Assembly (NCBI RefSeq): GCF_900111595.1
Contig: NZ_FOHN01000015.1
Coordinates: 1-64,000 of the forward strand
From: [Clostridium] polysaccharolyticum
GTDB lineage: Bacteria > Bacillota > Clostridia > Lachnospirales > Lachnospiraceae
Reading direction: 5' to 3'
DNA: 64,000 nucleotides
Shown here: positions 51,639 to 59,547 of the stretch, one piece after another
Numbering within the stretch: position 1 is the first letter of the stretch
Layout of the letters: each line of letters opens with the position of its first letter
The notes under the pieces: generated by a model
Database searches by the model: none
The model's input: the letters and a program-made list of their open reading frames with translations, nothing else
Told to the model about the DNA's origin: nothing
Translations under genes and position numbers: made by a program

Positions 51639-52394
51639 TTACCAGCAGTTACATCCGTTATTGCCTCCGCACTGGCCACCATTGTTAGAGCATCCTGTGA
51701 ATCCACCATTACAGCCATTTCCTTGAGAAATTGCATGGCAAGGTCCGTCAAATCCCTGTGAACATTCAGAGTTGCATCCAATGAAGAATGGGTTTAAGTT
51801 AGGTGTTGTGCCACTAAATGCGTTATAGTCACCATTACAGGAACAGATTCTGTTTACTGTAATGAAGAAGGTGTAAGAGGTAGTAGCTGTGGTACTAGTA
51901 ACCGAAAGTTGTAAAGCAAGAGGCAGTTCCTGGCATGCTACATAGAAAATTGCTGTATTGGATAAAATAACGCTGCCATCAGCTGCGGCTATTGTATCTT
52001 CATCAGTTGCAAAGGTTGTAGTACCTCTAATCAGACTTGCTGTGACAGTGGCTGCTCCAGCAGTATCTGTAGCTGTAATATAGTAAGAAACCTGATACAA
52101 TCCTGGCTGTGTAATAAAGATTCGGTTTGTGCCAGTTGTAGCCTGTATTGCAGAGCCATAATCATATAAGATATTAGAGAATGTCAGAGGCAAAGCTACA
52201 GTAGCAGCTGTTCCAGCAATAGGATCTGTTGTATATGCTGCAAAAACATTACACTGATTCATCATCGCAGAACATTTCTGAGCATAGCCATTCATTCCTC
52301 CTTGCTGGAATCCGCCACAGTTCTGGCCTCTATTCTGGCCACCACAGTTTTGATTACAACAACAGTTCGAATTACAATTTGAATTACATTTCAT
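51639..52394 (-). CDS. Cysteine-rich BclA-like surface protein
   Basis: A 251-residue protein with three parts. A Cys/Asn/Gly-rich head (about 1-45, with CNSNCCCNQNCGG) precedes a C1q/TNF-like beta-sandwich (about 50-190) with LYQVSYYITATD and the Thr/Ala-rich strands usual in BclA C-terminal domains of spore exosporium. A Cys/Gly/Asn-rich tail follows (about 200-251, ending CGGNNGCNCW). The fold is that of spore surface glycoproteins, but the collagen-like GXX repeats are absent and replaced by cysteine-rich ends suited to disulfide crosslinking in a spore coat. ATG 52394 follows AAAGGAAG. No clear sporulation-sigma promoter was found. Confidence 0.72.
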   Translation of the reverse strand: MKCNSNCNSNCCCNQNCGGQNRGQNCGGFQQGGMNGYAQKCSAMMNQCNVFAAYTTDPIAGTAATVALPLTFSNILYDYGSAIQATTGTNRIFITQPGLYQVSYYITATDTAGAATVTASLIRGTTTFATDEDTIAAADGSVILSNTAIFYVACQELPLALQLSVTSTTATTSYTFFITVNRICSCNGDYNAFSGTTPNLNPFFIGCNSECSQGFDGPCHAISQGNGCNGGFTGCSNNGGQCGGNNGCNCW

Positions 52395-52532
52395 AAGGAA
52401 CACTTCCTTTAATTATTTATAGTACACTATATTCAAAAAAAGTAGAAATGTGTCATATCCAACTATAAAAAAGAGATAAAATATAACTAATTTTATGAAA
52501 CAGCAGTTTTTAGTGAAAAAGACAAGAACTTA

Positions 52533-52561
52533 TTGACGGAAAAATGAAAAGATGTTATAAC
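52533..52561 (+). promoter_or_regulatory. SigA-type promoter of the HPr-like gene
   Basis: TTGACG (52533-52538) and TATAAC (52556-52561) with a 17-bp spacer. Confidence 0.55.
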
Positions 52562-52614
52562 TAACTAATGTTGCGAGATATCGTGTATTATGATAGAAAG
52601 AAGAGTGAATATTC

Positions 52615-52845
52615 ATGGAAACTAGAAAAATAAGACTGACTCAGATGGAAGAAGTTAAGGAATTTGTAAATGCAGCTTCTGGGTGCGACTTTGATGTGGA
52701 TATTTTTTATAACCGCGTTATCATTGATGCAAAATCCTTTTTAGGCGTTGCAAGCCTGGATTTGACTAGAGTTTTAAATGTTTCCTGCCAAGGATATAAT
52801 AGGGATTTTGAAAATACATTGAATAAATTTGCATCTTATGTATAA
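52615..52845 (+). CDS. HPr-like protein without the phosphorylated histidine
   Basis: A 76-residue protein with the HPr fold: VKEFVNAASGCDFDVDIFYNR, then VIIDAKSFLGVASLDL, the helix-strand order of PTS carriers. The active-site His15 and its neighbours are missing, so it cannot carry phosphate as HPr does. Similar truncated-site HPr homologues are common in Lachnospiraceae and are thought to be regulatory. It precedes tgt by 85 bp. Confidence 0.72.
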   Translation: METRKIRLTQMEEVKEFVNAASGCDFDVDIFYNRVIIDAKSFLGVASLDLTRVLNVSCQGYNRDFENTLNKFASYV

Positions 52846-52930
52846 ATCATGTATAAGCTTAACAGAAAAAGAGGAAATACTACATAATACAAGTAGTTAA
52901 TATTATGCAGTAATTAGAATGGAGAAAGTG

Positions 52931-54061
52931 ATGTATCGATTAATAACTCAAGATGGGCAGGCAAAAAGAGGCGAATTTCACACGGTACATGGTGTAATTC
53001 AAACTCCTGTTTTTATGAATGTTGGAACAGCAGCTGCAATTAAGGGGGCTGTTTCAACAATGGACTTACAAAAGATTGGGACACAAGTGGAGTTATCCAA
53101 TACGTATCATTTACATGTTCGCCCAGGTGATAAAGTAGTGAAGCAGCTAGGTGGCCTCCATAAGTTTATGGTTTGGGATAAGCCGATTTTAACAGACTCA
53201 GGCGGATTCCAAGTCTTTTCTTTGGCTGGACTTCGTAAGATCAAAGAAGAAGGAGTATATTTTCAATCTCATATTGATGGCAGACGTATTTTTATGGGAC
53301 CTGAGGAAAGCATGCAGATTCAGTCTAATCTGGCATCTACAATTGCGATGGCATTTGATGAGTGTCCACCGCACCCAGCGACTCGCGAATATATGCAGAA
53401 TTCAGTTGACCGTACAACAAGATGGCTAGAGCGCTGCATAAAAGAAATGAAACGTTTGAATGAACTGCCGGATACAATTAACAAAAAGCAGATGCTGTTT
53501 GGCATTAACCAGGGAGGGACCTTTGCAGATATCCGTATTGAACATGCAAAGCGTATTTCGGAAATGGATCTGGACGGTTATGCTCTTGGCGGGCTGGCTG
53601 TTGGTGAAAGCCATGAGGAAATGTATGACATTATTGAGAAAACAGTTCCTTATCTGCCATTAGAGAAACCAACTTATTTAATGGGGGTAGGAACACCAGC
53701 AAATATTTTGGAAGCAGTAGAACGTGGAGTAGATTTTTTTGACTGTGTATATCCATCACGCAATGGAAGACATGGACATGCTTACACGAACCATGGAAAG
53801 ATGAACCTGTTAAATGCCAGATATGAATTAGATGACAGGCCAATGGAAGAAGGATGTCAGTGTCCAGTCTGCCAGACTTACAGCAGAGCGTATATTAGGC
53901 ATTTGTTAAAAGCAAAAGAAATGCTTGGCTTAAGAATGCTTGTTACCCATAATCTGTACTTCTACAATAAAATGATGGAAGAAATCCGTGATGCAATTGA
54001 GCACCACAGATTCAAAGAGTATAAAAAAGCTAAGTTAGAAGGTATGGCACAAGGAGAATAA
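52931..54061 (+). CDS. tgt: tRNA-guanine (queuine) transglycosylase
   Basis: A 376-residue enzyme. The catalytic nucleophile lies in the FDCVYPSRNGRHG region (about 262-274), the substrate pocket in LTDSGGFQVFSL (about 87-98), and the zinc site in CQCPVCQTYSRAYIRHL (about 302-318, with a distal His). It swaps guanine 34 of tRNA for preQ1. The ATG at 52931 lies six bases after GGAG, whereas the ATG at 52919 would put that site inside the gene. It begins the tgt-yajC-secDF neighbourhood that is normal in bacteria. Confidence 0.96.
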   Translation: MYRLITQDGQAKRGEFHTVHGVIQTPVFMNVGTAAAIKGAVSTMDLQKIGTQVELSNTYHLHVRPGDKVVKQLGGLHKFMVWDKPILTDSGGFQVFSLAGLRKIKEEGVYFQSHIDGRRIFMGPEESMQIQSNLASTIAMAFDECPPHPATREYMQNSVDRTTRWLERCIKEMKRLNELPDTINKKQMLFGINQGGTFADIRIEHAKRISEMDLDGYALGGLAVGESHEEMYDIIEKTVPYLPLEKPTYLMGVGTPANILEAVERGVDFFDCVYPSRNGRHGHAYTNHGKMNLLNARYELDDRPMEEGCQCPVCQTYSRAYIRHLLKAKEMLGLRMLVTHNLYFYNKMMEEIRDAIEHHRFKEYKKAKLEGMAQGE

Positions 54062-54149
54062 GTGTGCTATAATGCGTATATTCGAGTGTGGAAAAAACTC
54101 AGCAAGAGTTTAAGGACTGCACTTAATAAAGTAACCTAGGAGGAACGTT

Positions 54150-54467
54150 ATGACATTTTTACCAGTATTGGCAGCTGGCGGAACTTCAAATATGCTGGCT
54201 ACAACCGTTTTACCATTAGTTTTAATGTTTGGATTGTTTTATTTTCTGCTAATCCGTCCACAGAAGAAACAGGAAAGAGAACATGCGGCATTAGTAAATT
54301 CTGTGGAAACAGGAGATAGTATTTTGACAAGTGCAGGATTTTATGGCGTTGTAATTGATGTAATGCCTGAAATCGTTATTGTTGAATTTGGTAATAATAA
54401 AAACTGTCGTATTCCTATGAAGAGGGAACATATTCAGGCAGTTGAAAAAGCGAATAAAGACGCATAA
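54150..54467 (+). CDS. yajC: Sec translocon accessory subunit YajC
   Basis: A 105-residue protein with one membrane helix (about 12-38, ending in the family mark FYFLLIRPQKKQ) and a cytoplasmic small beta domain (GDSILTSAGFYGVVIDV, RIPMKREHIQ). It is an accessory of the SecDF-YajC complex. It follows tgt by 88 bp with AGGAGG at its start and ends in a terminator, and secDF lies 5 kb on, so the usual tight set has been opened by inserted genes. An extended -10 (TGCTATAAT at about 54063-54071) may give it an own promoter. Confidence 0.93.
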   Translation: MTFLPVLAAGGTSNMLATTVLPLVLMFGLFYFLLIRPQKKQEREHAALVNSVETGDSILTSAGFYGVVIDVMPEIVIVEFGNNKNCRIPMKREHIQAVEKANKDA

Positions 54468-54517
54468 AAAGACAGAAAGCTGCATACTGCAAGAGCAGGT
54501 GCAGCTTTCTGTCTTTT
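54467..54517. terminator. Terminator after yajC (bidirectional)
   Basis: AAAAGACAGAAAGCTGCA (54467-54484) pairs perfectly with the complementary arm at 54500-54517. Confidence 0.88.
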
Positions 54518-54523
54518 GATGAA

Positions 54524-54885
54524 TTAAGGTTTGTATATGAAAGAATTAGCGATTGTGTCCATTTCTTTTTCACTAATTGTATTTGGCGTGAAATACAAAT
54601 CACCAGCCATATGATTTTCTTTATCTGTATAATATTTCCATTGTATGTAATTACTGCTTCAAAAGAATCATTGTTATATTGTATGTTGTATTTGGCTGGG
54701 AGATGAGCTTCAAAACAATCTTGTATTTTTCGTGCTGTCAGGTTATCGGAAGGTATTATTGTTGGAGTGTTTTCTGAAATTTTTATCTTGTTTGGTGTGG
54801 ATGGTGTAGTTTCGAGATGGATTATTATTACACTTATGAAAAGAATAATAACTATGCAAAATCGAAATATAACTTTTTTCTTCAT
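54524..54885 (-). pseudogene. Frameshifted secreted or membrane-anchored protein
   Basis: The frame from ATG 54885, with AAGGAG as its ribosome site, begins with a signal-anchor (MKKKVIFRFCIVIILFISVI), then a Pro/Thr-rich stretch and a folded region up to ...DSFEAVIT. Past that point the correct continuation lies in another frame: QWKYYTDKENHMAGDLYF and NTISEKEMDTIANSFIYKP, ending at TAA 54526-54524. A one-base change near 54650 thus broke a gene of about 120 residues. The family is unknown. The unshifted frame runs on into the yajC terminator and is not meaningful. Confidence 0.6.
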
Positions 54886-55089
54886 TTTTTTCTCCTTGTT
54901 TTTAGGTTTTGATTATTCGTCGAATGATGATATTATACGGCTAATATTTTTCTAAATCAATAAAGTGTAATAATTTTACTGAAATTAAAAAATTATCAGA
55001 AACAACTATATATTGACACATTAAGGAAAAAGTTGTATTGTTATTTTGGATGTTTAGAACTTATCTATTATGAAAGAAAAGAAAAGATT

Positions 55090-56277
55090 ATGAACTGTAT
55101 TGTCATGAAACGTTTTTTGCTGCTTGTAGCAATTTTAAGTATTACAAGTTGTACTTTTTTGTTAGGCTACATTGATGCATATAGTATTAATTCAGAGAAA
55201 GTGATTCAAGAGTTGATAAATAGTATCGACCAAAAAAGATGGAATTGTTTTACAGAATTGTGAAATAATGATGAAAAAAATATTTTGTTGAGTATTTTGC
55301 AGATGTGTCAATACAAAATGGAGTTAAACAAATTGAATCCATAAAATTGATAGATACATATAAGGTTTCTCAAGAAGATGCACAGACAAGTTTGCTTTTT
55401 GATGAGTATCCGATTTTAAGTTCATCAGGTGAAATAGACACATATATAATTTCTGTAGATTGTAGTGTGACAGTTGAAAATAATTATTTTTATAATGGGC
55501 TGAATTATTTTTTTGTTGCGCTGATTGAAGAGGATGGAGTGAAGAAAATTGCTCAATTTAATAGACCATCGCATGATTTAATTCAGAAGTACATAATTGG
55601 CTCAATTTCTTCAAAGGATGAGGATTACATAGATGAAATATCAGCTATAAATGTTATTGAAAAAGCAGAGAAAGGGTTACTTGTTAATGCAGAGAATGAG
55701 ATTATTGATAAAAATTTTAGAACATATCGTTTTTTAAATAATGCATTAAGTTCTTACAAGGAATTGGGGGATGCTAGACTATTATGGGAGATACTCTTAT
55801 CCAACAAGAATATTTGTTAAGGGATATGGTTATGTTGGCTTTGAAACATATTGTAAAGATGTTTTACCAAACGAATGGATACCAAGTTGGCATGTTCAAT
55901 CCTTGAATGCAGGTGCGTTTTGTGTACGAATGGTGGGGTGGTATCATACAATAAATCCTGCTTCACCATCAGGTGCATACGATGTATCATCGGGAACGCA
56001 GTGCTATATAAAAGGTTCGGCACAAACTTCAACAAGTAGAGCAATTGATGATACTTATAGATATATTATGGTAAATTCATCGGACAAAATATTTTTTGCA
56101 GAATATGGACAGGGAACATCAGGAGAAATAAGTAAACGAAGTGGTGGTAAATTGTTGCAATATGGTTCGCAAGCGTTAGCGAAAAAAGGTTATTTATATA
56201 ATGATATACTGAACTATTATTATGGTGGTTCAGTTCATTCCTACGGTAATATAAGAATTCTTAAATATTTTGGCTAA
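55090..56277 (+). pseudogene. Broken SpoIID-domain secreted protein
   Basis: Three consecutive frames make up one former gene. Piece 1 (from ATG 55090) starts with a signal peptide (MKRFLLLVAILSITSC, lipoprotein-like) and stops at TGA 55260-55262, where TGG would keep the frame. Piece 2 (about 55300-55820) begins after a one-base shift and contains SIQNGVKQIESIKLIDTYKV. A second shift near 55775 leads to piece 3 (to 56277), which carries the SpoIID pattern: VKGYGYVGFETYCKDVLPNE and LNAGAFCVRMVGWYHTI. One nonsense and two frameshifts make it a pseudogene of about 390 residues. SpoIID proteins cut peptidoglycan during spore formation; this one had a different, long N-terminal part. Confidence 0.7.
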
Positions 56278-56288
56278 CCAGAAAGATT

Positions 56289-56329
56289 AAGTCAAGAGCC
56301 GACAAAACTAAGTCCCTCTTGACTTTTTT
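56289..56329. terminator. Terminator after the SpoIID pseudogene
   Basis: AAGTCAAGAG (56289-56298) pairs with CTCTTGACTT (56316-56325), followed by a T run. Confidence 0.85.
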
Positions 56330-56334
56330 AATAA

Positions 56335-57186
56335 TTATGCCCTAATCTGTTTTAATCCATCTAATAATTCATCAGGTATCACAAGATTCCCTCTGCCAGT
56401 CCCAATTGAAATATCAGGTTTCACCTCTCCATGAAAATCAGAACCACCAGTCATAAGCAAATGATATTTGTCCGCAAGCTGCCGCACTGTTTCTTCCTCC
56501 TCAGGAGAATAGGTCGAATAAATAGTCTCAATTCCTTTTAATCCATGTTTTGCTAATCGTTCTACTAGTTGATCCAGCTCTTCCTCAGGCAAATGATACA
56601 ACATAGGATGGGCTAATACAGGAATGCCATCAGCATCCAGAATTGCTTCGATTGCCTGTTCTGGTGTGATGAACTTCCGGTTTACATAGTATTTGCTATC
56701 TTCATTTAAATATCTGTCAAATGCTTCTTTTGCTGTTTTTACATATTGTTTCCTGACTAAAATTTTTGCGAAATGCGCTCTCGTGATAACTGCATCTTTT
56801 GATTCTTCCTTTAATTCTTCCATTGTAATCTGGATGCCATCGTTTTGGAAATTTTGTACCATTTTTAAATTTCGTTCTTCTCTTTCATCCACCATCTGTT
56901 TAAGAAGGCTTCGCAGGTTCTGGTTTCCGGAATCAATATACAGGCCTAGAATGTGAATATCCCGCTTTTTATACCCAACGGATAATTCCACGCCTGGAAT
57001 GAAAGTAAAATCAATACCTTTGTTTTTATAATGTATGGCACGTTTCATGGCTTCATCAATACCGCCAACTGTGTCGTGGTCGGTAAGAGCAATTGCTTTT
57101 AGCCTGGCATCCACAGCAAGGTCAATTACTTTTGCAGGAGACAAAGTCCCGTCAGATATATTGGAATGTACGTGTAAATCTATCAT
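56335..57186 (-). CDS. PHP-domain phosphoesterase
   Basis: A 283-residue PHP metallo-phosphoesterase. The metal motifs are DLHVHSNISDGT at the start, ALTDHDTVGG at about 35-44, the central PGVELS and the late GSDFHGE. Members of this stand-alone group (YciV/TrpH-like) release nucleotides from 3',5'-bisphosphates or RNA 5' ends. The ATG at 57186 lies eight bases after AAGGA; the ATG at 57195 is too close to it. It is in the conserved stretch before the SCIFF genes in many Clostridia. Confidence 0.92.
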   Translation of the reverse strand: MIDLHVHSNISDGTLSPAKVIDLAVDARLKAIALTDHDTVGGIDEAMKRAIHYKNKGIDFTFIPGVELSVGYKKRDIHILGLYIDSGNQNLRSLLKQMVDEREERNLKMVQNFQNDGIQITMEELKEESKDAVITRAHFAKILVRKQYVKTAKEAFDRYLNEDSKYYVNRKFITPEQAIEAILDADGIPVLAHPMLYHLPEEELDQLVERLAKHGLKGIETIYSTYSPEEEETVRQLADKYHLLMTGGSDFHGEVKPDISIGTGRGNLVIPDELLDGLKQIRA

Positions 57187-57348
57187 CTGATTCATCCTTT
57201 CCTTGATGGTATTTATAGTATGGATTGTGTATCTGGGTTCTATTATAGATCAAGTAGCCAGATATATAAAATGAATTTGTCAGGTTCTAAGTCAAAATAA
57301 GATTTAATATATATGGAAATAGAAAGGTACAGGTATTGGAGGTGAAAT

Positions 57349-57723
57349 ATGAATCAGTCTGCACAAAAACAGTCTAAGGGAACGGTTTTAGCCAAAGCTT
57401 TGTTTGTCTCATATGTTATAACAGGAGTGGTTTTATTATGTTTGGCTTTAATTATGTATAAAGCGGAACCTTCCAATATGTTTGTAAGTGCTGGAGTCGT
57501 TTTTGCGTATATTTTTTCAGCATTCGTAGGAGGAATGATTGTAGGAAAGAAAACACAAGAGAAGAGATTTCTGTGGGGAATCCTATCAGGAGTTTTGTAT
57601 TTTTCAATTATTTTTGCAATATCAATTTTGATGAAGAAAGATATTCTTAGCCAGATTGGAAGCACGATTACAGTATTCATTACCTGTGGTTTTGGAGGAA
57701 TGCTTGGAGGAATGTTAAGTTGA
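57349..57723 (+). CDS. TIGR04086-family small membrane protein
   Basis: A 124-residue protein with four membrane helices (about 15-38, 47-68, 72-92 and 98-122), containing AYIFSAFVGGMIVGKK and the Gly-rich end GFGGMLGGMLS. This matches the TIGR04086 family, which is typically encoded beside the SCIFF peptide and its maturase in Clostridia; its role is unknown. ATG 57349 follows TTGGAGGT. The SCIFF gene begins 163 bp on with its own promoter. Confidence 0.88.
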   Translation: MNQSAQKQSKGTVLAKALFVSYVITGVVLLCLALIMYKAEPSNMFVSAGVVFAYIFSAFVGGMIVGKKTQEKRFLWGILSGVLYFSIIFAISILMKKDILSQIGSTITVFITCGFGGMLGGMLS

Positions 57724-57765
57724 TAGAAAGCAATGGATTCTGATTAGGCAAATGTAAAAAAAAAC

Positions 57766-57794
57766 TTCCAATACAAATTGATATGTGATATAAT
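57766..57794 (+). promoter_or_regulatory. SigA-type promoter of scfA
   Basis: TTCCAA (57766-57771) and a consensus TATAAT (57789-57794) with 17 bp between. Confidence 0.55.
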
Positions 57795-57886
57795 ATCTAA
57801 AGTTGACAAGAATTTTTTGTTACGAATGGATAGATTTGCTTGAAACGTCCATGGCACAAGAAGTTCAGAAAAAGGAGGAACTAGTG

Positions 57887-58027
57887 TTGAAACATATTAA
57901 ATCATTAAGCACTCGTAATTTAAAAGATACAATGAAAAAAGGCGGCTGTGGAGAATGCCAGACATCCTGCCAGTCTGCCTGCAAAACATCTTGCACAGTT
58001 GGAAATCAAAGCTGTGAGAACCAGTAA
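57887..58027 (+). CDS. scfA: SCIFF ranthipeptide precursor (six cysteines in forty-five)
   Basis: A 46-residue peptide starting at TTG 57887, eight bases after AAAGGAGG (a GTG at 57884 is an alternative). The leader KHIKSLSTRNLKDTMKKGG is nearly invariant in Clostridia. The core has six cysteines at 21, 24, 28, 32, 36 and 43 in the CGECQTSCQSACKTSCTVG stretch. The maturase encoded next links cysteine sulfurs to distant residues as thioethers. SCIFF peptides are found in almost all Clostridia and have been linked to population-level control; the exact role is unsettled. Confidence 0.97.
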   Translation: MKHIKSLSTRNLKDTMKKGGCGECQTSCQSACKTSCTVGNQSCENQ

Positions 58028-58034
58028 TTATAAG

Positions 58035-58066
58035 CATTGGGCAGCGGCATTTGCCGCTGCCTATTC
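58035..58066 (+). terminator. GC-rich hairpin between scfA and scfB
   Basis: GGCAGCGGC (58040-58048) pairs with GCCGCTGCC (58053-58061) around ATTT, extended by CATTG/CAATG. There is no strong T run, so it acts more likely as an attenuator or transcript stabiliser. Confidence 0.65.
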
Positions 58067-58132
58067 AATGTATATAATATAAAGGACAAGCCCACAGCAT
58101 ATATCATATTGAAAGTTGAAAGGAGCAGTACA

Positions 58133-59500
58133 GTGATACATCAATATAAAAACAACGGCTTCAATATCGTATTAGACGTTAACAGCGGGAGTGTCCATGT
58201 AGTGGATGATTTGGTTTACGATATCATTGAAGTATATGAAAGGGAAAACAAAGAATCCATAGTTAATATGATGTTAGCAAAATATGAAGGAACAGAATAT
58301 TGCAGAAAGGACATCGAAGAAGCTATCGAAGAAATTGAACAGCTCAAGGAAGATGGAAGCTTATTTACAGAAGATATATACAAAGACTATATTATGGACT
58401 TTAAGAAACGCAAGACAGCAGTAAAGGCACTTTGCTTACATATCGCTCATGACTGTAATTTAGCATGCAGATACTGTTTTGCTGATGAAGGTGAATACAA
58501 AGGCGATAAAGGCATGATGAGCTTTGAAATAGGTAAGCAGGCATTGGATTTTCTAATTGCCAATTCCGGTAACAGAAGAAACCTTGAAGTTGATTTCTTT
58601 GGTGGAGAGCCACTTATGAATTTTGACGTTGTAAAACAGTTAGTCCGTTATGGAAGGGAACAGGAAAAGATTCATAACAAGAATTTCCGTTTCACGTTAA
58701 CTACAAATGGCGTATTATTAAATGACGACATTATGGAGTTTATTAATGAAGAAATGGCTAATGTTGTTTTAAGTGTAGACGGCCGTAAGAATGTTCATGA
58801 CTGGATGAGGCCAACTAGAAATGGCAAAGGCAGCTATGATCTGATTATGCCAAAATTCCAGAAGCTTGCGGAAAGCAGAGGACAGAAAAACTATTATGTA
58901 AGAGGTACTTTTACACATCATAACCTTGATTTTGCAGACGATGTTTTACATCTGGCAGATTTAGGTTTTGAACAGATTTCTGTAGAACCTGTTGTTGCAG
59001 CAGATGATAAGGAATATGCTATTAAAGAGTCTGATATCCAGCAGGTTTTTGATGAATATGACAAACTGGCAAAAGCACTGATTGAACGTGAAAAGAATGG
59101 CAAGGGAGTGAACTTCTTCCATTTTATGATAGATTTAAGTGGTGGCCCTTGTGTAGCGAAGAGATTGTCTGGCTGTGGTTCAGGTACGGAGTATTTAGCA
59201 GTAACACCATGGGGAGATTTATATCCATGTCATCAGTTCGTAGGACAGGAAGAATTTTTAATGGGTAATGTTTTTGATGGGGTAAAGAAAACAGATATCC
59301 GAGATGAATTCAAGCTTTGCAATGTGTATGCAAAATCAAAATGCAAAGAATGTTTTGCACGTTTTTACTGTAGCGGTGGATGTGCAGCGAATTCCTATAA
59401 TTTCACTGGAGCCATTAACGGCACTTATGACGTTGGGTGTGAATTACAGAAAAAGCGTATTGAATGTGCCATCATGATGAAGGCAGCAAAAGCACAGTAA
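58133..59500 (+). CDS. scfB: SCIFF radical SAM/SPASM maturase
   Basis: A 455-residue enzyme starting at GTG 58133 after AAAGGAG. The N-terminal 90 residues form the RRE-like leader-binding region (IVLDVNSGSVHVVDDLVYDI). The radical SAM motif is C108-NLA-C112-RY-C115, with FFGGEPLM and LSVDGRKNVHDWMRP after it. The SPASM cysteines include GGPCVAKRLSGCGSGTEYLA, LYPCHQF and C-x2-C-x5-C-x3-C in CKECFARFYCSGGC. It forms thioether links in the ScfA peptide. It resembles the maturase at 11.0 kb more than the TPR-tailed one at 2.4 kb. Confidence 0.96.
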   Translation: MIHQYKNNGFNIVLDVNSGSVHVVDDLVYDIIEVYERENKESIVNMMLAKYEGTEYCRKDIEEAIEEIEQLKEDGSLFTEDIYKDYIMDFKKRKTAVKALCLHIAHDCNLACRYCFADEGEYKGDKGMMSFEIGKQALDFLIANSGNRRNLEVDFFGGEPLMNFDVVKQLVRYGREQEKIHNKNFRFTLTTNGVLLNDDIMEFINEEMANVVLSVDGRKNVHDWMRPTRNGKGSYDLIMPKFQKLAESRGQKNYYVRGTFTHHNLDFADDVLHLADLGFEQISVEPVVAADDKEYAIKESDIQQVFDEYDKLAKALIEREKNGKGVNFFHFMIDLSGGPCVAKRLSGCGSGTEYLAVTPWGDLYPCHQFVGQEEFLMGNVFDGVKKTDIRDEFKLCNVYAKSKCKECFARFYCSGGCAANSYNFTGAINGTYDVGCELQKKRIECAIMMKAAKAQ

Positions 59501-59547
59501 ACAGGTAGTCGTACGCATGTAAAGTAAGAGGTAAAGGAGAAAGAACA

